Positions 50,001 to 64,000 of a stretch of DNA of 64,000 nucleotides are shown piece by piece. The stretch covers positions 13,144,001-13,208,000 of the forward strand of contig OZ234501.1 of NCBI GenBank assembly GCA_965153455.1, given 5' to 3'. How positions within the stretch are numbered: position 1 is the stretch's first letter; each line of letters opens with the position of its first letter. The notes below the pieces were generated by a model, which was given only the letters and a program-made list of their open reading frames with translations, did no database searches and had not been told where the DNA came from. The position numbers were made by a program, and so were the translations under genes. This DNA is from Sphagnum compactum (Eukaryota > Bryophyta > Sphagnopsida > Sphagnales).

Positions 50001-50300
50001 TCTGAAATTCATGAGAGAATGAATGGGGTTGGAGCAAGCAAGCCAAAAATACTCACTGATGATCCCTGGAGGTCGATGATGCGTTCAGAAACATCCTGAG
50101 AGAGCAAATCCTGACCTCCATAGCACCATGCATGGCACTTGCATATACCTCCACTGGAGCTTGAATCAACCTGCTGAGTGTTGATCAAGTACCCGTCGCC
50201 TAACCGCCCGGAAAATCGGCTATGATTGCAGCAAAATCGAACTAGCTTGCAGCCAAACTCATACCTGAAACACTAGTTCAAGACCCTTACCTGTTAGTCG
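47031..50300. other. Region with coding-like relics, unrecognised
   Basis: Several fragments read like protein but belong to no family I can name. On the plus strand 48810-49052 there is a stop-free stretch including MDKMMKWLGIKLAGQGKDG followed by IHVVLCTSNGRPCGLQC, and 49100-49310 reads EMEAVKEALEQSFEYLNQL and GEDWPRNCSKAHWKQL with stops between. The complementary strand of 48604-48936 is also open (110 residues). A proline-rich frame lies at 47528-47782. The broken state suggests relics of a transposon or a captured gene, not a working gene. Confidence 0.35.
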
Positions 50301-50435
50301 CTGAGAGAGAGTGTATGTGTGAGGAGGAGGGATAAACAACGGCACCAGTGAGAGGGAGTCAGCAAAAGCTCAGCTTATTATCCCAGTCACATGAGCCATT
50401 AGGATTAGAGTTCGAAAGCAGAAGAGTCTAAACAG

Positions 50436-50456
50436 AAACCCTAACCCTAACCCTAA
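50436..50456 (+). promoter_or_regulatory. Telo-box in the eIF3k promoter/leader
   Basis: Two and a third units of AAACCCT-type repeat ending CCCTAA, 172 bases before the ATG. Telo-boxes (AAACCCTAA) are a known element in plant promoters of translation and ribosomal-protein genes, fitting the job of the gene downstream. A (CTT)n tract lies between it and the start codon (about 50580-50600). Confidence 0.8.
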
Positions 50457-50627
50457 TGCTGGTGGCGATTCTTTCTGGAGACACCTTGTCTTCTTCCGTC
50501 TCCGGTTCTGGTTGTTGTGTCTCGTGAGCTTTGGTAGGGTTGTGGTTTTGGTGTTTTGGAGGAGTGCTTTTGCTTGATTGCTTCTTCTTCTTCTTCTTCT
50601 TGCAGCCGTGTCGTGCTGTATCTCGAG

Positions 50628-53600
50628 ATGCCGGGTGCTCAAGTTCCTATCACCATAGAGCAGCTGGTGGCTCTGAACCCCTACAACCCTGACATTCTGC
50701 CGGACTTGGAAAACTATGTCGAAGAACAGGTATGAATGTATTGTATATTTTTTTTTCCTTTTGTTTCCTCCTCTTTTTGTAACCCTCTTACGGGATGAGA
50801 AGACCAGTTGTTGGTCTCCCCGCTTGTCTCTATAGACATCATGGCCGGTTGGTTGTTTTTGCTTGTACCTCTCTCTCTCTGATCACACGTTGAATGTAGT
50901 AGTTTTGTTCATACGTGAAGGTATGCATTGTTTCTACTCTCACTACCTTCTTCTTGACCTCTGCAGGTGGTCACACAGACATACAGTCTGGATGCCAATC
51001 TGTGTCTTCTCCGTCTCTACCAGGTATTGTCTTTTTATGCCAATCTAATCAGACACAAAATGACAGTATAAGTCATTTTTATGTTTGTTCCTTGTACATT
51101 ATTGCAGCAGAGGTTATGTCTAAGGTTTGGAGTTTTTTTTCTTCAGAAGGATGAAACCGAGTTCTGAAAAGGAAGTGATGCACAATTTGTGCTTCTCATG
51201 TGGGTGGGTTGGAGGGATGCAGTTTCAACCGGCTCGTTTAGATGTCCGCATTGTTGCAAGGATGCTTGTAAAGGTGCGAGTTTTGTTTCTTGTTTATTCA
51301 TGAAAATTGACCAATATACAATTCTCAGAAAGTTCCTATATCTACACAAAATGCTGTTCTTTAGAGGGGAATTGAGATTTGGGGATTGGCAGTGGTTTTC
51401 ACAAACTCAGTTTTCATGACTTGGGACACATTGTGAATTGATGTTTAGTTTTGCAAGTGCCAGTATACTCTACAAGAACATTGTTGTTTGTTGTTGATTC
51501 CTTTGCTGAAAGAATCACCAAGGAGCTAAATTCTTCTCCTTGAATGTAGCTATTGCACTTTAGAAAACTTCCTTGTTGTACACTGCAGATGAAACACACA
51601 CAAGTAGTATTTATTTCTCTTTCTGAAATCATTACCAGGGGGTGTTAAGCTGGGCTGATTCACACTGGTGAAGACTGTGTCTACAGGCACTGATGGCTCT
51701 ACCTGCCACAGATTTCAACTTGTGCATGTTTCTCATCCCAGAAAGACTTGTATCCTGCTTAGGTTATCACAACCTGGATGTGGTGGATTGTTGTTTTGAT
51801 GTCCTAGCACATTGGTGCTTCTGTAATGACTGCATTTAAGGATTTGATGAACATAGTGACATGTTTGTTGATGCCATAGTATGTCAGCAATGGCTTTTGT
51901 TTCACGAGGATTTTTCAAGGCTATAGTTAGGTGTGCTTCAGATTTCCACTATTTGGTGCCTTGTTTGCCCTCATGCTCACCAGTTATACTGTCATTCTGC
52001 TATGAGTCACACCCTTGGTGGTTTCTTATTATACATCTACTGCTGTATCAAGTCTTCAGCAAGTGTTGTTCGGTGTTGTACTTGGATCTGTCCACTTCTG
52101 ATGTATTTTTGCACCAATAATGAATGCCTTGACCTCCTGTGATTAAGCAAATGGAGGAACCATTTTTGACACTGGCCACACTTGCACATTTTTTGGAGGT
52201 GAGGTTACTTTTCACTTTTGAATTTGCCAGTTCCACCTACTTAGAATTTACTTTATTACCAGTTTGGTTCATCATGAGCACTGATTGCAGTGCAATTTTG
52301 TGGGTCACAATCTGTTTTTGGCACCATCTAGACAGTTTTGTTTGTTCTCATATCAACTGGTCTGGTTCTCCAAGAAACCTTCTCTGAGCTAATCAACATT
52401 CATATGCAGACTGCCCATTTCAGAGAGTTCTGGGACGAGGCCAACAGAAATCGGGACATTCTGGAGGTGGTTCCAGGTGAGACATTCAAACCCAAGTCCT
52501 GTGTTTCATCCATTGTTGATTGAATTCAGTTGTCTTCAGTAAGTTTCTTGAGTGTTAGCCAATGCCATGACTGAGTCTTCCCATTGCTTCTGCAAATGCT
52601 ACAGAAACCCAGGATGCCCAGATTTTGTGTAATGGTTTCCCAGATTTTTGGTGTATTATTTTGTATTTATCTACACTCAGAGTTGGGAACTGATGAGTCA
52701 GTGCGTAGTTGTGGCAGCTCATCACTGCTATTTGCTAAGAAGGTGATGGTCTGACACTTTTTGAGCAACTCTCATGAGGTTATGACTGCACTCATTGTCA
52801 TGTTACCTTCAAGTTGTGGAGATTTCGCTGCAATTTCATAGATCTGTTAGTCATCCATCATCACTGCCTAAGATCAAAAGGACCTAGTTCCTACACTAGA
52901 GCTTGATTTGGATTCTCTTCATCACAATTTTCCTTGTGTTACTTTTTTTATCTGATTCTGCAGGGAAGCTGCATATTATTGCTTACATAGTCAGTGCCAC
53001 CAAATGCAGGAATTGCTTCAGAAATCACCAGCCTTTATTTTTGGGCTGTATCCAGCATTGGTCGTGCCTAGGTCTCATGTACTGTTTCCTTATTTCTACA
53101 AATTGGGTTGCCCTGCAGGATTCGAACGAGCGATCCAAGGATATGCCGTTCATGTGCTTTCAATCACCTACCAACGTCTGCCACGTAGCATTCTTGCAGA
53201 GGTGGGTTTGTCTTGACTGTTCTTGACCTTCATAGTGAAAAGGTGATCCATCATCTGGAAAATAGGGAGCTGTTTTTCCTCATGATATTGAGTTCCTCGT
53301 TCCTGTTTTGTGCACTTGGTAAGACTTCCTCTAGGCTTCATGTCTGTTATAGTAACACAACACCATATGCTTTGCCCATTTGTTCAGAAGTGGTGAAGCT
53401 GTTTGAGAGTTTTAGCCATTTTGCAGTGTTCATTTGTCACACATGATGCAGTTAGTTGCAGGGCTGTTCTGGCAATTGTTTCTAGGTTTACTCATGAGAC
53501 TTTTCTGTTCCTGTCTTGCTTTCCTTTTCTTCCTCAATGAGATTGTTCTATGTTTCTCCTATGACATGGTCATACTCTTTTCATCAACATATACACTATA

Positions 53601-54184
53601 TGTCTACTTTGTAACAACCTGGAAGCGAATGTCATTTTTTTTTTAGTCAGACTGTCATGCTGGGCTCACACCATACAACAATGGCATTGCAGGCAATCAA
53701 TGTTGAAGGACTTTCCTTGGACAAGTTCCTTGAGTATCAGGTTAACAACAATGGTTGGACCCTTGAGAAGGGTGGACAGGTATTGTCAAATAACCACACC
53801 CTTACTCAATTTTGATTGCTTGATTTACTGCACCAGATCCACTATCCTCATATAAAGTGGAGAATATTCTGCATCAGATGGCATTTTGAGACCCCACTGA
53901 GTATATGATCTAGAGATGAAACAAGGAGGATTGCTACAAACTTGACAAGGAACACAAGCTATCAAGTTTGTCTTCCTGTGGTTGACAACTGGCAGAGGGA
54001 ATGGCCAAGTGAAAATGAATTCTGTAATGCTGTACTTTGCAGTGTGCACTGTGACAATATTTTTCTTGGGTGGCAGTTGGTGGTATTGCCAGCAAATGAG
54101 GACAATCATCCTGTCTTGAGAAAGAGTTCAGCTGACAGCATTCCCCTGGAACACGTTGCAAGACTTTTTCCAGTGTTGGGTTGA
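50628..54184 (+). CDS. eIF3k: Eukaryotic translation initiation factor 3 subunit K, 9 exons
   Basis: Small PCI-domain subunit of the eIF3 complex, which helps load mRNA and tRNA on the 40S ribosome in the cytoplasm. Exons: 50628-50729, 50967-51023, 51223-51273, 51687-51749, 52148-52198, 52410-52476, 53119-53201, 53693-53779, 54077-54184. All junctions are GT-AG and phases agree, giving 222 residues, the usual family length (about 218-226). Motifs in order: EQLVALNPYNPDILPDLE, DANLCLLRLYQ, MALPATDFNLCMFLIPER, FREFWDEA, GYAVHVLSITYQRLPRSIL, LDKFLEYQV, PLEHVARLFPVLG at the C-terminus. The start codon is supported by the family N-terminus and by lack of an earlier in-frame ATG nearby. The fifth exon uses a TTAAG acceptor with little pyrimidine tract. 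Confidence 0.95.
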
Positions 54185-55439
54185 ATACTTGAGCAGAGTG
54201 GATTACGCATGAGCTATATGAAGACTGCGGGCTACTGAGGATCAGATCTGACTCCCATCATTAGCAGTAGATTGAGATGGAGTGCCTGAACAGCTCTAAT
54301 TGTCTGTTGGAGTTATTTCCACAAGCACAGTCACAGGAACATTGTATCTCACTATACTTTCGAAAGCAATTTTTTCTTGCTTAAGGTCTTTTTCTGATGG
54401 ATTTCCATTTTTATCATGTGATACCAACGTGCAGAAGGTTTAGGTCACGTTGATCATTTTCAGAACAGGTATATGTCAAAAAAGTTAATGTTGATTGGTT
54501 TAACTATACATTTTCGTATGAATGGAAAATAAGATTGTTGGGCCTTATAGGGGATTATGGTGACAAGTTAAAGTCTTCTTTGCTGTTGTGGAATATGGAG
54601 GTTGTGGAAAGAGCTATCTATGATGTTTTTTTCAGAATTTCAGAATCAAAAGAACCTCTAGTTCCAGGTTCTTGAATTTGTTCAAAGACCGGACAGTTCT
54701 GGTGAAAGAACCAGTAAAGGATCAGTGGTTAAGGGTAGGTTTTTGACCTGGTTTCTGAAATTTTTAGAACTATGGTTAACGGTCAGTATTGGTTCTATGA
54801 TTTTTGAGGACCCCTGGTCAAGGGTCAGCTGCTTCTAATGGCGGTACTACCACCCAACTTCAGGTTTTAGTGACTTGTAAATATGAAAGTTATTGAGAGT
54901 AATGGAGGCAAGCACTCAGTGCTGAAGACTGCTTTCAATTTAATCTCTGAATAAACCAGTGTTGAGTGGTTATCAGAAATGGAACCTTAAATTTGGTGCA
55001 GTTCTGAAGGATATATGACAAGGTTCTCACAAAATCAATAAATGTTTTTAAACTGTGGTTTTTAATTGACCACCTCCATTGCAATCACTTCTAAGTCTCA
55101 GCAATTCCTACATTTCCCATTGCTGATGATTTTGGTAAATTTCCAAACCTTGTCAAATACTCTTTGAATATTAGCATCTTGCTTGTTCTCACACACAGTT
55201 AAATTTCCTTTCATTCCTAGTGTTCCACTTGATTAGGTTAACCCTTTAAACAACTGACAGCTCCAAAGGTGTTTTCCTTGTACATATTGTTTTCATTGGC
55301 AAGTTCAAACAAAATCATGAGAAATGATGGAACCATGTACCCCTGTTAGCTGATTTGATTGCAAAATTAACCTGACCTGTGAGTAAGAAGAAGTTGTCAT
55401 CCCTATTCTCAAACACCATATTGCTGGAGACATTGAAAT
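54185..55439. other. Intergenic, hAT-like MITE debris, no gene recognised
   Basis: At 54625-54860 the sequence is rich in AAGAACC, GGTTCT and GGTTAAGG words, and at 54957 there is CAGTGTTGAGTGGTTATCAG, the left end of the hAT-like family. No matching right end was found. No conserved coding frame. Confidence 0.4.
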
Positions 55440-55770
55440 ATAGTTCTCACCAATGTTTTTCTTGAGAATTTTTTGATGCAGCCAAAGTGGCCATCATCCA
55501 TAGGAAGATGTAGAAAAAGTGGCAATCATCCCTAGGTAAATTTAGCCAGATTATTTACCCAAATCTGGCTATAAACCAAATATGAAATACAAATCTTTAA
55601 TCATCTTTCTATAGTTTTGGTTACATACTGAAAACTGAATATAAAAAATCTGGTGATTTTTGCTTGTTTTTTTCTTCCCACTTTTGGGGCTTGAAACCCT
55701 TCAAAATCACTTCATTTTTTTATTTTTTATTTTTTATTTCACATTTTGGCAAAACTTTGCATGCAAAAAA
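55440..55770 (-). repeat. Inverted relative of array R2
   Basis: The reverse complement carries the blocks TAGGGATGATTGCCACTTTTTCTACATCTTCCTATGGATGATGGCCACTTTGGCT and AAATGAAGTGATTTTGA in the style of 24880-26120, in matching order. Ends in a poly-A run (about 55766-55784) on the plus strand. Confidence 0.7.
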
Positions 55771-56093
55771 AAAAAAAAAAAAACAGCTGGTTCTCACCAG
55801 CCATAGTTTCTAATTGTGCAGCCTCATTAGTGATTACCATCATTATTAAGTCTTACATGATTAGTTACGATCTTCCAGTTTTGTGGCCACTTTGTGAACA
55901 AAATCCTTTTACAAATAATTCAAGACCTGGTCACACATTTCCCAAATGCATAATATGCAATTGTCTCATGCTTTTGTCTTGTGGGTGTCCATGGTTATCA
56001 ACCATCCCTTGCAGCCCTTGTGTGGTTTAATGGAAGTGTTTGCACATGGGATGATGTTATGTCCAACATTCTCACAAAAAACCTGAGTCATTA

Positions 56094-58902
<2,809 letters not shown>

Positions 58903-59253
58903 AGAGAGCCCATAAACTCAAATGCAAACTCCAGTAAACAAACGTAGACAACAAATTATATCTGAACATCCAAAACAAGGAAATTTGTGTCCTACAAAGA
59001 GAAGAAGATGGGGAGTTTAAAAGGAAGCTTGCAATCAATAGAAGAGACATATAGAACGTGGAGTGATAAAAAGAAACCACATCAAACAAGCTTGAAGAGA
59101 AGAGAAGGTGAAGAAGGTGTTGTTTGAAGAAAGGAAGGATTGGGTGTACGCACTAGCCTCTCTATGACGGAATGAACTGCTTCTTCTTGTTTTCTATTCA
59201 TCCCTTTTCTGGCCGACACAACTCAAGAACCATCTCCAGACGTGCATGGGGAC

Positions 59254-59487
59254 CAATGTTGGGCACGTACCAGGCTGGAACCCTGGATAATAGACCAACT
59301 GGTCCTCGGATCAAAGAACCGTCCAGATGGGTGCGACCTGTAGCAATACCGGGCTCATACCAATACCTGCCTGGTAAGACATGAGGTAATAGTAGCCTTG
59401 TACCACTACCTATTTGGTAGGGACTTGAGGTAATACCAGTTTAATGCCATGGCTATACTGTACCAAGTTAATACCTGCCCAACACTA
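59254..59487. mobile_element. hAT-like MITE family member, 234 bp
   Basis: Ends CAATGTTGGGCACGTACC and GGT...TACCTGCCCAACACTA, with an interior of GGTACCA/GGTATTA-type words. The region 58150-58325 carries an inverted partial copy (GGTATTATCTCAAGTCCCTAC and GAGGCTGGTAT). No convincing 8-bp target duplication at the present limits. Confidence 0.5.
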
Positions 59488-62395
59488 GTGCACAGTGCAG
59501 AGCTCTTGAAGGTTCATCAGATCCAGAACTACTTGGGCCACGCACATGGGGTGTTGAACTATGGCTGTGCAGCCCACCACCAGTGATAGTGGCGGTGACT
59601 GGTTGCATAGCCAAGGAGGCTGCCCTTGATATTCTCTCATTTCCCCCCTGTCCACCCATTTCTGCAGGGGGCAAACCATGGGGCATTTTTACTTTTCTTT
59701 CATGGATATTACAATTTCATTTTGCAAAACTTAGGCTAGTAATTTCAAATGTTATTCTAAAACATGGGACAAATTACAATTTGACAACATCCTAAAGCAT
59801 AAGGTGTCAGAAATTTTGTTCACCGACATTGGAACACTGAAACACATAAGCACCAAAACACTAAAGCATTGGAACAAGGAAGTCACAAACAGTGCAGAAA
59901 CTCAAACCTAATTATAGAACTATTCCAAGCATATGCACAATTGGCTCTTCAATATCAAAAAGAACAAAGTCATACAAAATAGTAATGAAATTAATTCAAC
60001 ACCCATAATTCCTCATAACATAGAGATTGTTATGCACCTATTTTACTCACAAAAGCAGAGGGAAAAATACACTCAGTAAGGTGGCCTCTGATTACACTGA
60101 AAGAATCCAAGCAGGTCTTTGCACAAGCAGCATCACTATGTATACAATTCATCAAAGGTGAGAACTTTAACATGTGGGTATTGCAACACCTAGTTGAGTA
60201 CACAGAAAAAAACATAAAGAGCAGTGAGGTAATGAGAACCAAATGGAGTTGAAGTTTTGATTTGTGCACATAATATTGAATTATTGGATATAGTCAATGT
60301 TCCCAAACACTGCATTTTTTTTCATTTTAGTTAGTGAAAGATCTGAAATTAGCACACAACATTGACACAATATTGGTACTGAATATCAATTCAAAACAGC
60401 CCCAAAGTGAGCAATCTGATTCGCAAATGTTGGGATGGTCATTGCATAGTTACTTGTGTGGATTGCACAAGAAATTGCCTGAAAAAGAACTATGATGCAT
60501 ATTATGTACTATGGAATCATCAAGCCCCTGCCCATTATGTTGGGTAAAGTGCCAGGTGAGGCCATTAGGGCAAGCTAGGTGACACACCCAACATAATGGG
60601 CAAGGACAAGGCCATTCTATGATGACATGAAGGTCTGGGGTGGCAGATTCAATGATCTGAAAAAAGATTCATGTTCTATAAACACATTTTGGTCACTATT
60701 GCAATCATCATCAGACGATTATGTAATATAGTGTGAGAAAGAAACTGACAGGATCAGCACCACCCAAGACCTTGATTCTTCAAATTGCTGTTTCCCTCCA
60801 ATGTTGACTGAATAAAACTTGGTCAAGCCAAAATTTCTAACTAGTTGAGCTTCCTAGGTGAGGACAGCTTCTTGTGAGGTAAAATTGATTAACATAAATT
60901 TTAAGTTCAAATTCCCCAACATTCATGTAATCATTTAGCATAACTTGCTGTGATTATCACAATTTTCAAATGACAATACATAAACACATTTATAATAGTT
61001 TGCAATTTTCAGTGCAATCTGACATGATTTTTTTATTGTGATCACACTGTCTTCTCCTATTTTAATGGTCACATCACCTAAGACTATAATCTAAACCTGA
61101 GTATCCGCACACCAGGGTCTTACATCCATTATTCTTCATCTAAATCAATGTTGTCCATTTCCTCATTTTGAAGAACACCTTTGGATTGGGTCCCAACTTA
61201 TCTTCTGAGTTTGATGGAGTTCCATTAAGTTCCCCATACACTGAACCATTCCATCTCCATTACAAACAGTCCTGAAATCAGAAATTGTGTAATTCCAATG
61301 TTGTACAATCAACGGAAAATGGCCACTTAACTATGAAATTATAAACTGCCTGGTAACTCTCTAAAAAAGTAATAATTGACTATGTAGAAAATTGAAACCT
61401 CTCTGGAAAAGGACTCCAACAAGGTTCTGGTTCCAATAGCAATAACACAGTGCAAACTGCCTGTGCAGAGACAAAGAGAAAAACTTCAGCAGTGAGGGGA
61501 CCAAAAGAGAGGGTGAAATTCCACCTCAACCTAGCACAAGTGCACATTCCACAAGGGCTGCTTTCGTTTCTAAGTCTCCTCTCTTAGCAGCAGGAGATGC
61601 CCACTTTGGAGGCCTTTAGGGTCCATTAATGAGCAGATAGCTGGCATATTTCTTCTGCATTCAGAAAGAAGCTGAATCCCACACACAAATGTGCAAGTAT
61701 TGGGTTGCAGGTGATCACATGGGCAGTTAAGCTGCTCCAAGAATCTGCAGACCTGTTTTCAGTGATGAACTGAGGAAAGTATATCACACCTCAACCAGTT
61801 GTTCTCTTCACCCAAAAAACATGAGACATTCTAAGAAAATATAAGGTTTCAAGACAGGACTTCAGACCAAGTCAAAGTCATTAGCATGCTAGCACTAGAT
61901 ATCATCTGACAATAAGTGCCTGATAAACCCTGTAGACCCTCTTGGGATTGACTGTCCATGTCATTGATATTGAACCTCTTATGCACAGCTACACCAAATG
62001 TACAGCAATAAATCCCACTGGACTTCAGACTCCAATCATGACTGAATTCACAAAAAATGGAGATCACCTTGCGCAGAAAGTTAAATCTTGTTAGTTGGCA
62101 ATATTACACCAGACAGAAACCTTCACAAATGAGAAACTGGAACCTTCAACATGATCGTACATGTACCCTGGGCTATGACGGCTTATATATACAGAGGGAT
62201 ACTGGAACAAGTATCAACCCAGTACAGTGTTGCTTATGGAGCATGATGACATCAGCTTCACATTCAAGATGATTCACCTACAACTTTCAACTCTCACAAT
62301 AATTTTGGAGGGCATTAGCTTGACTGTGGATTTTGGATGAGCTTCCCACTTAGGGGGAATGCATCTCCTCCACTTGATGAAAATTACCTCTAATG
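59488..62395. other. Intergenic, no gene recognised apart from a hairpin
   Basis: No conserved frame found on either strand. The inverted repeat at 60529-60602 is listed separately. Much of 61100-62390 may be 3' untranslated or intergenic sequence of the gene that follows on the minus strand. Confidence 0.4.
60529..60602. repeat. Perfect 17-bp inverted repeat with 40-nt spacer
   Basis: TGCCCATTATGTTGGGT at 60529-60545 and its exact complement at 60586-60602. The spacer is G/A-rich with no further strong pairing seen. It would fold as a hairpin if transcribed; it could be a MITE remnant. Confidence 0.75.
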
Positions 62396-64000
62396 TCACC
62401 ATTTTGAGTTGATGGCATTACCTCCCACCTTGCCATCAAGTGACCACCTACCCCGTTCAAAAGTGCTCCCTGCTTGACCCCTCTCTTTTGCACTGGTGAC
62501 AGCTGCAGCTGAACACATCAAAATAGTCATGCACTGAACAAATTCCTTTTTCTCACAAAATACATCTGGACATATCCAGAGTTTCAGATGTTCCATCTCT
62601 GCCTAACATTGACAAGGTGTTCATCTTCCTCTTAAAGCTGACAGGACAAACTGCAAGTGAACCCTCCTTTCACCCTATATTTGTATGAAGACCCACAAAG
62701 TGTGAAGTAACTTACTTGTGGGTGACATAACAGAGTAAGCTGTCGCTAGAATCGGTGACGAATGGAGTGAAGTGTTAAGCCTCCGCATGTGAATATCCAG
62801 TGACCCAAAGTCCGAGTTTGCTGGTACTTTCTTATCCTGTGCAGAGAATTTAACAACCCTTGATACACCAGCCCCTCCAGAACCTGAGGCACTCCTCTGG
62901 AGCTTAGGACCCTAAGACCACAACTATGTCAGAATGCTCACCACCATGCAGAAAGAAGACAGGTTCATAACAGGTCACACAACCCTATGAAATACCCCAC
63001 TACAAGTCACAAATTGATTCAATATCACAATACAATTAGTAGAAAGCTGGACAATGCAAAATGACAAAAAGCTGACACTCTGTGCTACTGAAGCTCAATG
63101 TAAATAACCAACCTGAAATGATGAGTCAATTTGGTTTTGTTTGCTACCAGTTGATTGTTGTTTCTCTTGAGTATGAGTCTCCTTCTGTTGAGATGATAAA
63201 GCTTCCTCATTTACCCCTGAAAGTTCTGTGATTGATGGCCCCTGGGAGCGTTGCTGATTATGCAACTTGACAGCTCTTCCTGCTGTGGCAAGTCTGCCTG
63301 TGACATCACTGAGAGGAGGCAAGGGGAGGGGGGAGGCATTCACAGTACTGGTTAGGTGATCTGACTTGGGTCTAGATAAAGGAGCTGAGTGGGCAATTGG
63401 ACTTGGCGTGCACACTGGCACTGATGATGAGCTGGCACTGAGAGGGGGAGGAGGAAGCTTGTGGAGCTCATTGATTTGTGGTGGTGACATCTTGGGTGGG
63501 GAAATAGAAGGAGATGTTTTGGGAGAACTGTATGTGGGTCGTTGTGGAGACCGAGTTCCTCCTGACTTATGGTGGTTCACAGCAAATGGTGCCAAAGATT
63601 CACTGTTTGAAACTTTTGAGGGAATTGGTCCACTGCTGGGTACAGTGGAATGACACAATGGTGCGACTAGAGATGTTATAGGTCCAGAATGGCTATATCT
63701 TTTCTTGTTCTGAGACAGATCTGTAGAGGTCAATGAGACAAAACCTTTAGGTGTTGAGGAAGGAGGAGGTGCACCAAAGTTAACTGGGGATGACCCAGCT
63801 CCAGGTGGCAATGGCATGGGCCAGGACTTGGGGGGTGGCTCAAATGGCTGGAACATTGTCATAGGAACACCCATTTTAGTTGTGCCTCGATGACCCCATG
63901 GTGCAGTCACTGGGATGGAGCTCTGCAAATGAGATGTTTCTAAATTGTGGGTTGGACTGCGGCCAGATGTTGAGGGATAGTACTCAAGAGCAAGCATGTC
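62396..64000 (-). CDS. 3' part of a proline-rich protein, BAR-domain/hydroxyproline-rich glycoprotein family-like (partial)
   Basis: The gene runs off the right edge. Exons seen: the end of a large exon (from beyond 64000 to 63113), then 62911-62716, then 62508-62396 with a TGA stop; GT-AG junctions and phases agree. The large exon is Pro/Ser-rich: PPPKSWPMPLPPGAGSSP, SPSISPPKMSPPQINELHKL, PSPIAHSAPLSRPKS. The INELH-LP and HSAPL patterns resemble plant proteins annotated as hydroxyproline-rich family with an N-terminal BAR domain, acting in membrane traffic. The BAR domain would lie outside this window, so the call rests on the C-terminal tail only. The last exon (AAVTSAKERG...NAINSKW) is inferred from frame and splice signals and is the least certain part. 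Confidence 0.6.

Overview
This window looks like nuclear DNA of a land plant. It is A+T-rich, with genes split by many short to medium introns and separated by decayed transposable elements. Five conserved host genes can be read. They are a DASH-type cryptochrome/photolyase (minus, about 0.5-5.6 kb), a GT47 xyloglucan-galactosyltransferase-like enzyme (minus, 17.8-19.9 kb), eIF3 subunit k (plus, 50.6-54.2 kb), RuvB-like 2/Reptin (minus, 56.1-58.4 kb), and the 3' end of a proline-rich protein resembling the BAR-domain hydroxyproline-rich family (minus, 62.4 kb to the window edge). The species cannot be fixed from sequence alone. The gene set and repeat-rich, low-GC character suit a plant, perhaps a non-flowering one, but that is inference.

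Layout: 0-5.7 kb cryptochrome DASH. 7.4-10.9 kb is a broken Ty1/copia element. 11.8-15.9 kb holds small non-autonomous DNA elements (two TIR types besides a hAT-like one) and an (A+T)-rich minisatellite. 17.8-21 kb is the GT47 gene with a pyrimidine-repeat leader. 21.3-28.3 kb holds tandem and dispersed repeats and a clear non-autonomous Helitron. 31.5-38.6 kb is a complete-structure but decayed Ty3/gypsy element with both LTRs. 39.0-39.9 kb holds a long near-perfect hairpin and a G+C-rich island coding for the C-terminal end of a non-LTR-type reverse transcriptase protein, unlike everything around it. 40-50 kb is tandem repeats, hAT-like MITEs, a second copy of the 23-24.5 kb repeat, and unrecognised coding-like relics. 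50.4-64 kb is the gene-dense end.

The host genes do not form a pathway; each is an independent housekeeping or light/DNA-repair gene. I found no operon-like or defence-like system. The most unusual points are: (i) the cryptochrome gene, with a 250-bp tandem duplication that copies the 3' end of an early exon into the following intron with its splice site, three GC-AG introns, and an inferred 110-bp intron that adds a transit-peptide-like start; (ii) the G+C-rich reverse-transcriptase fragment; (iii) the Helitron and MITE families with readable ends and target-site duplications. Exon limits were worked out by hand from splice signals, frame and family conservation, and need transcript evidence.
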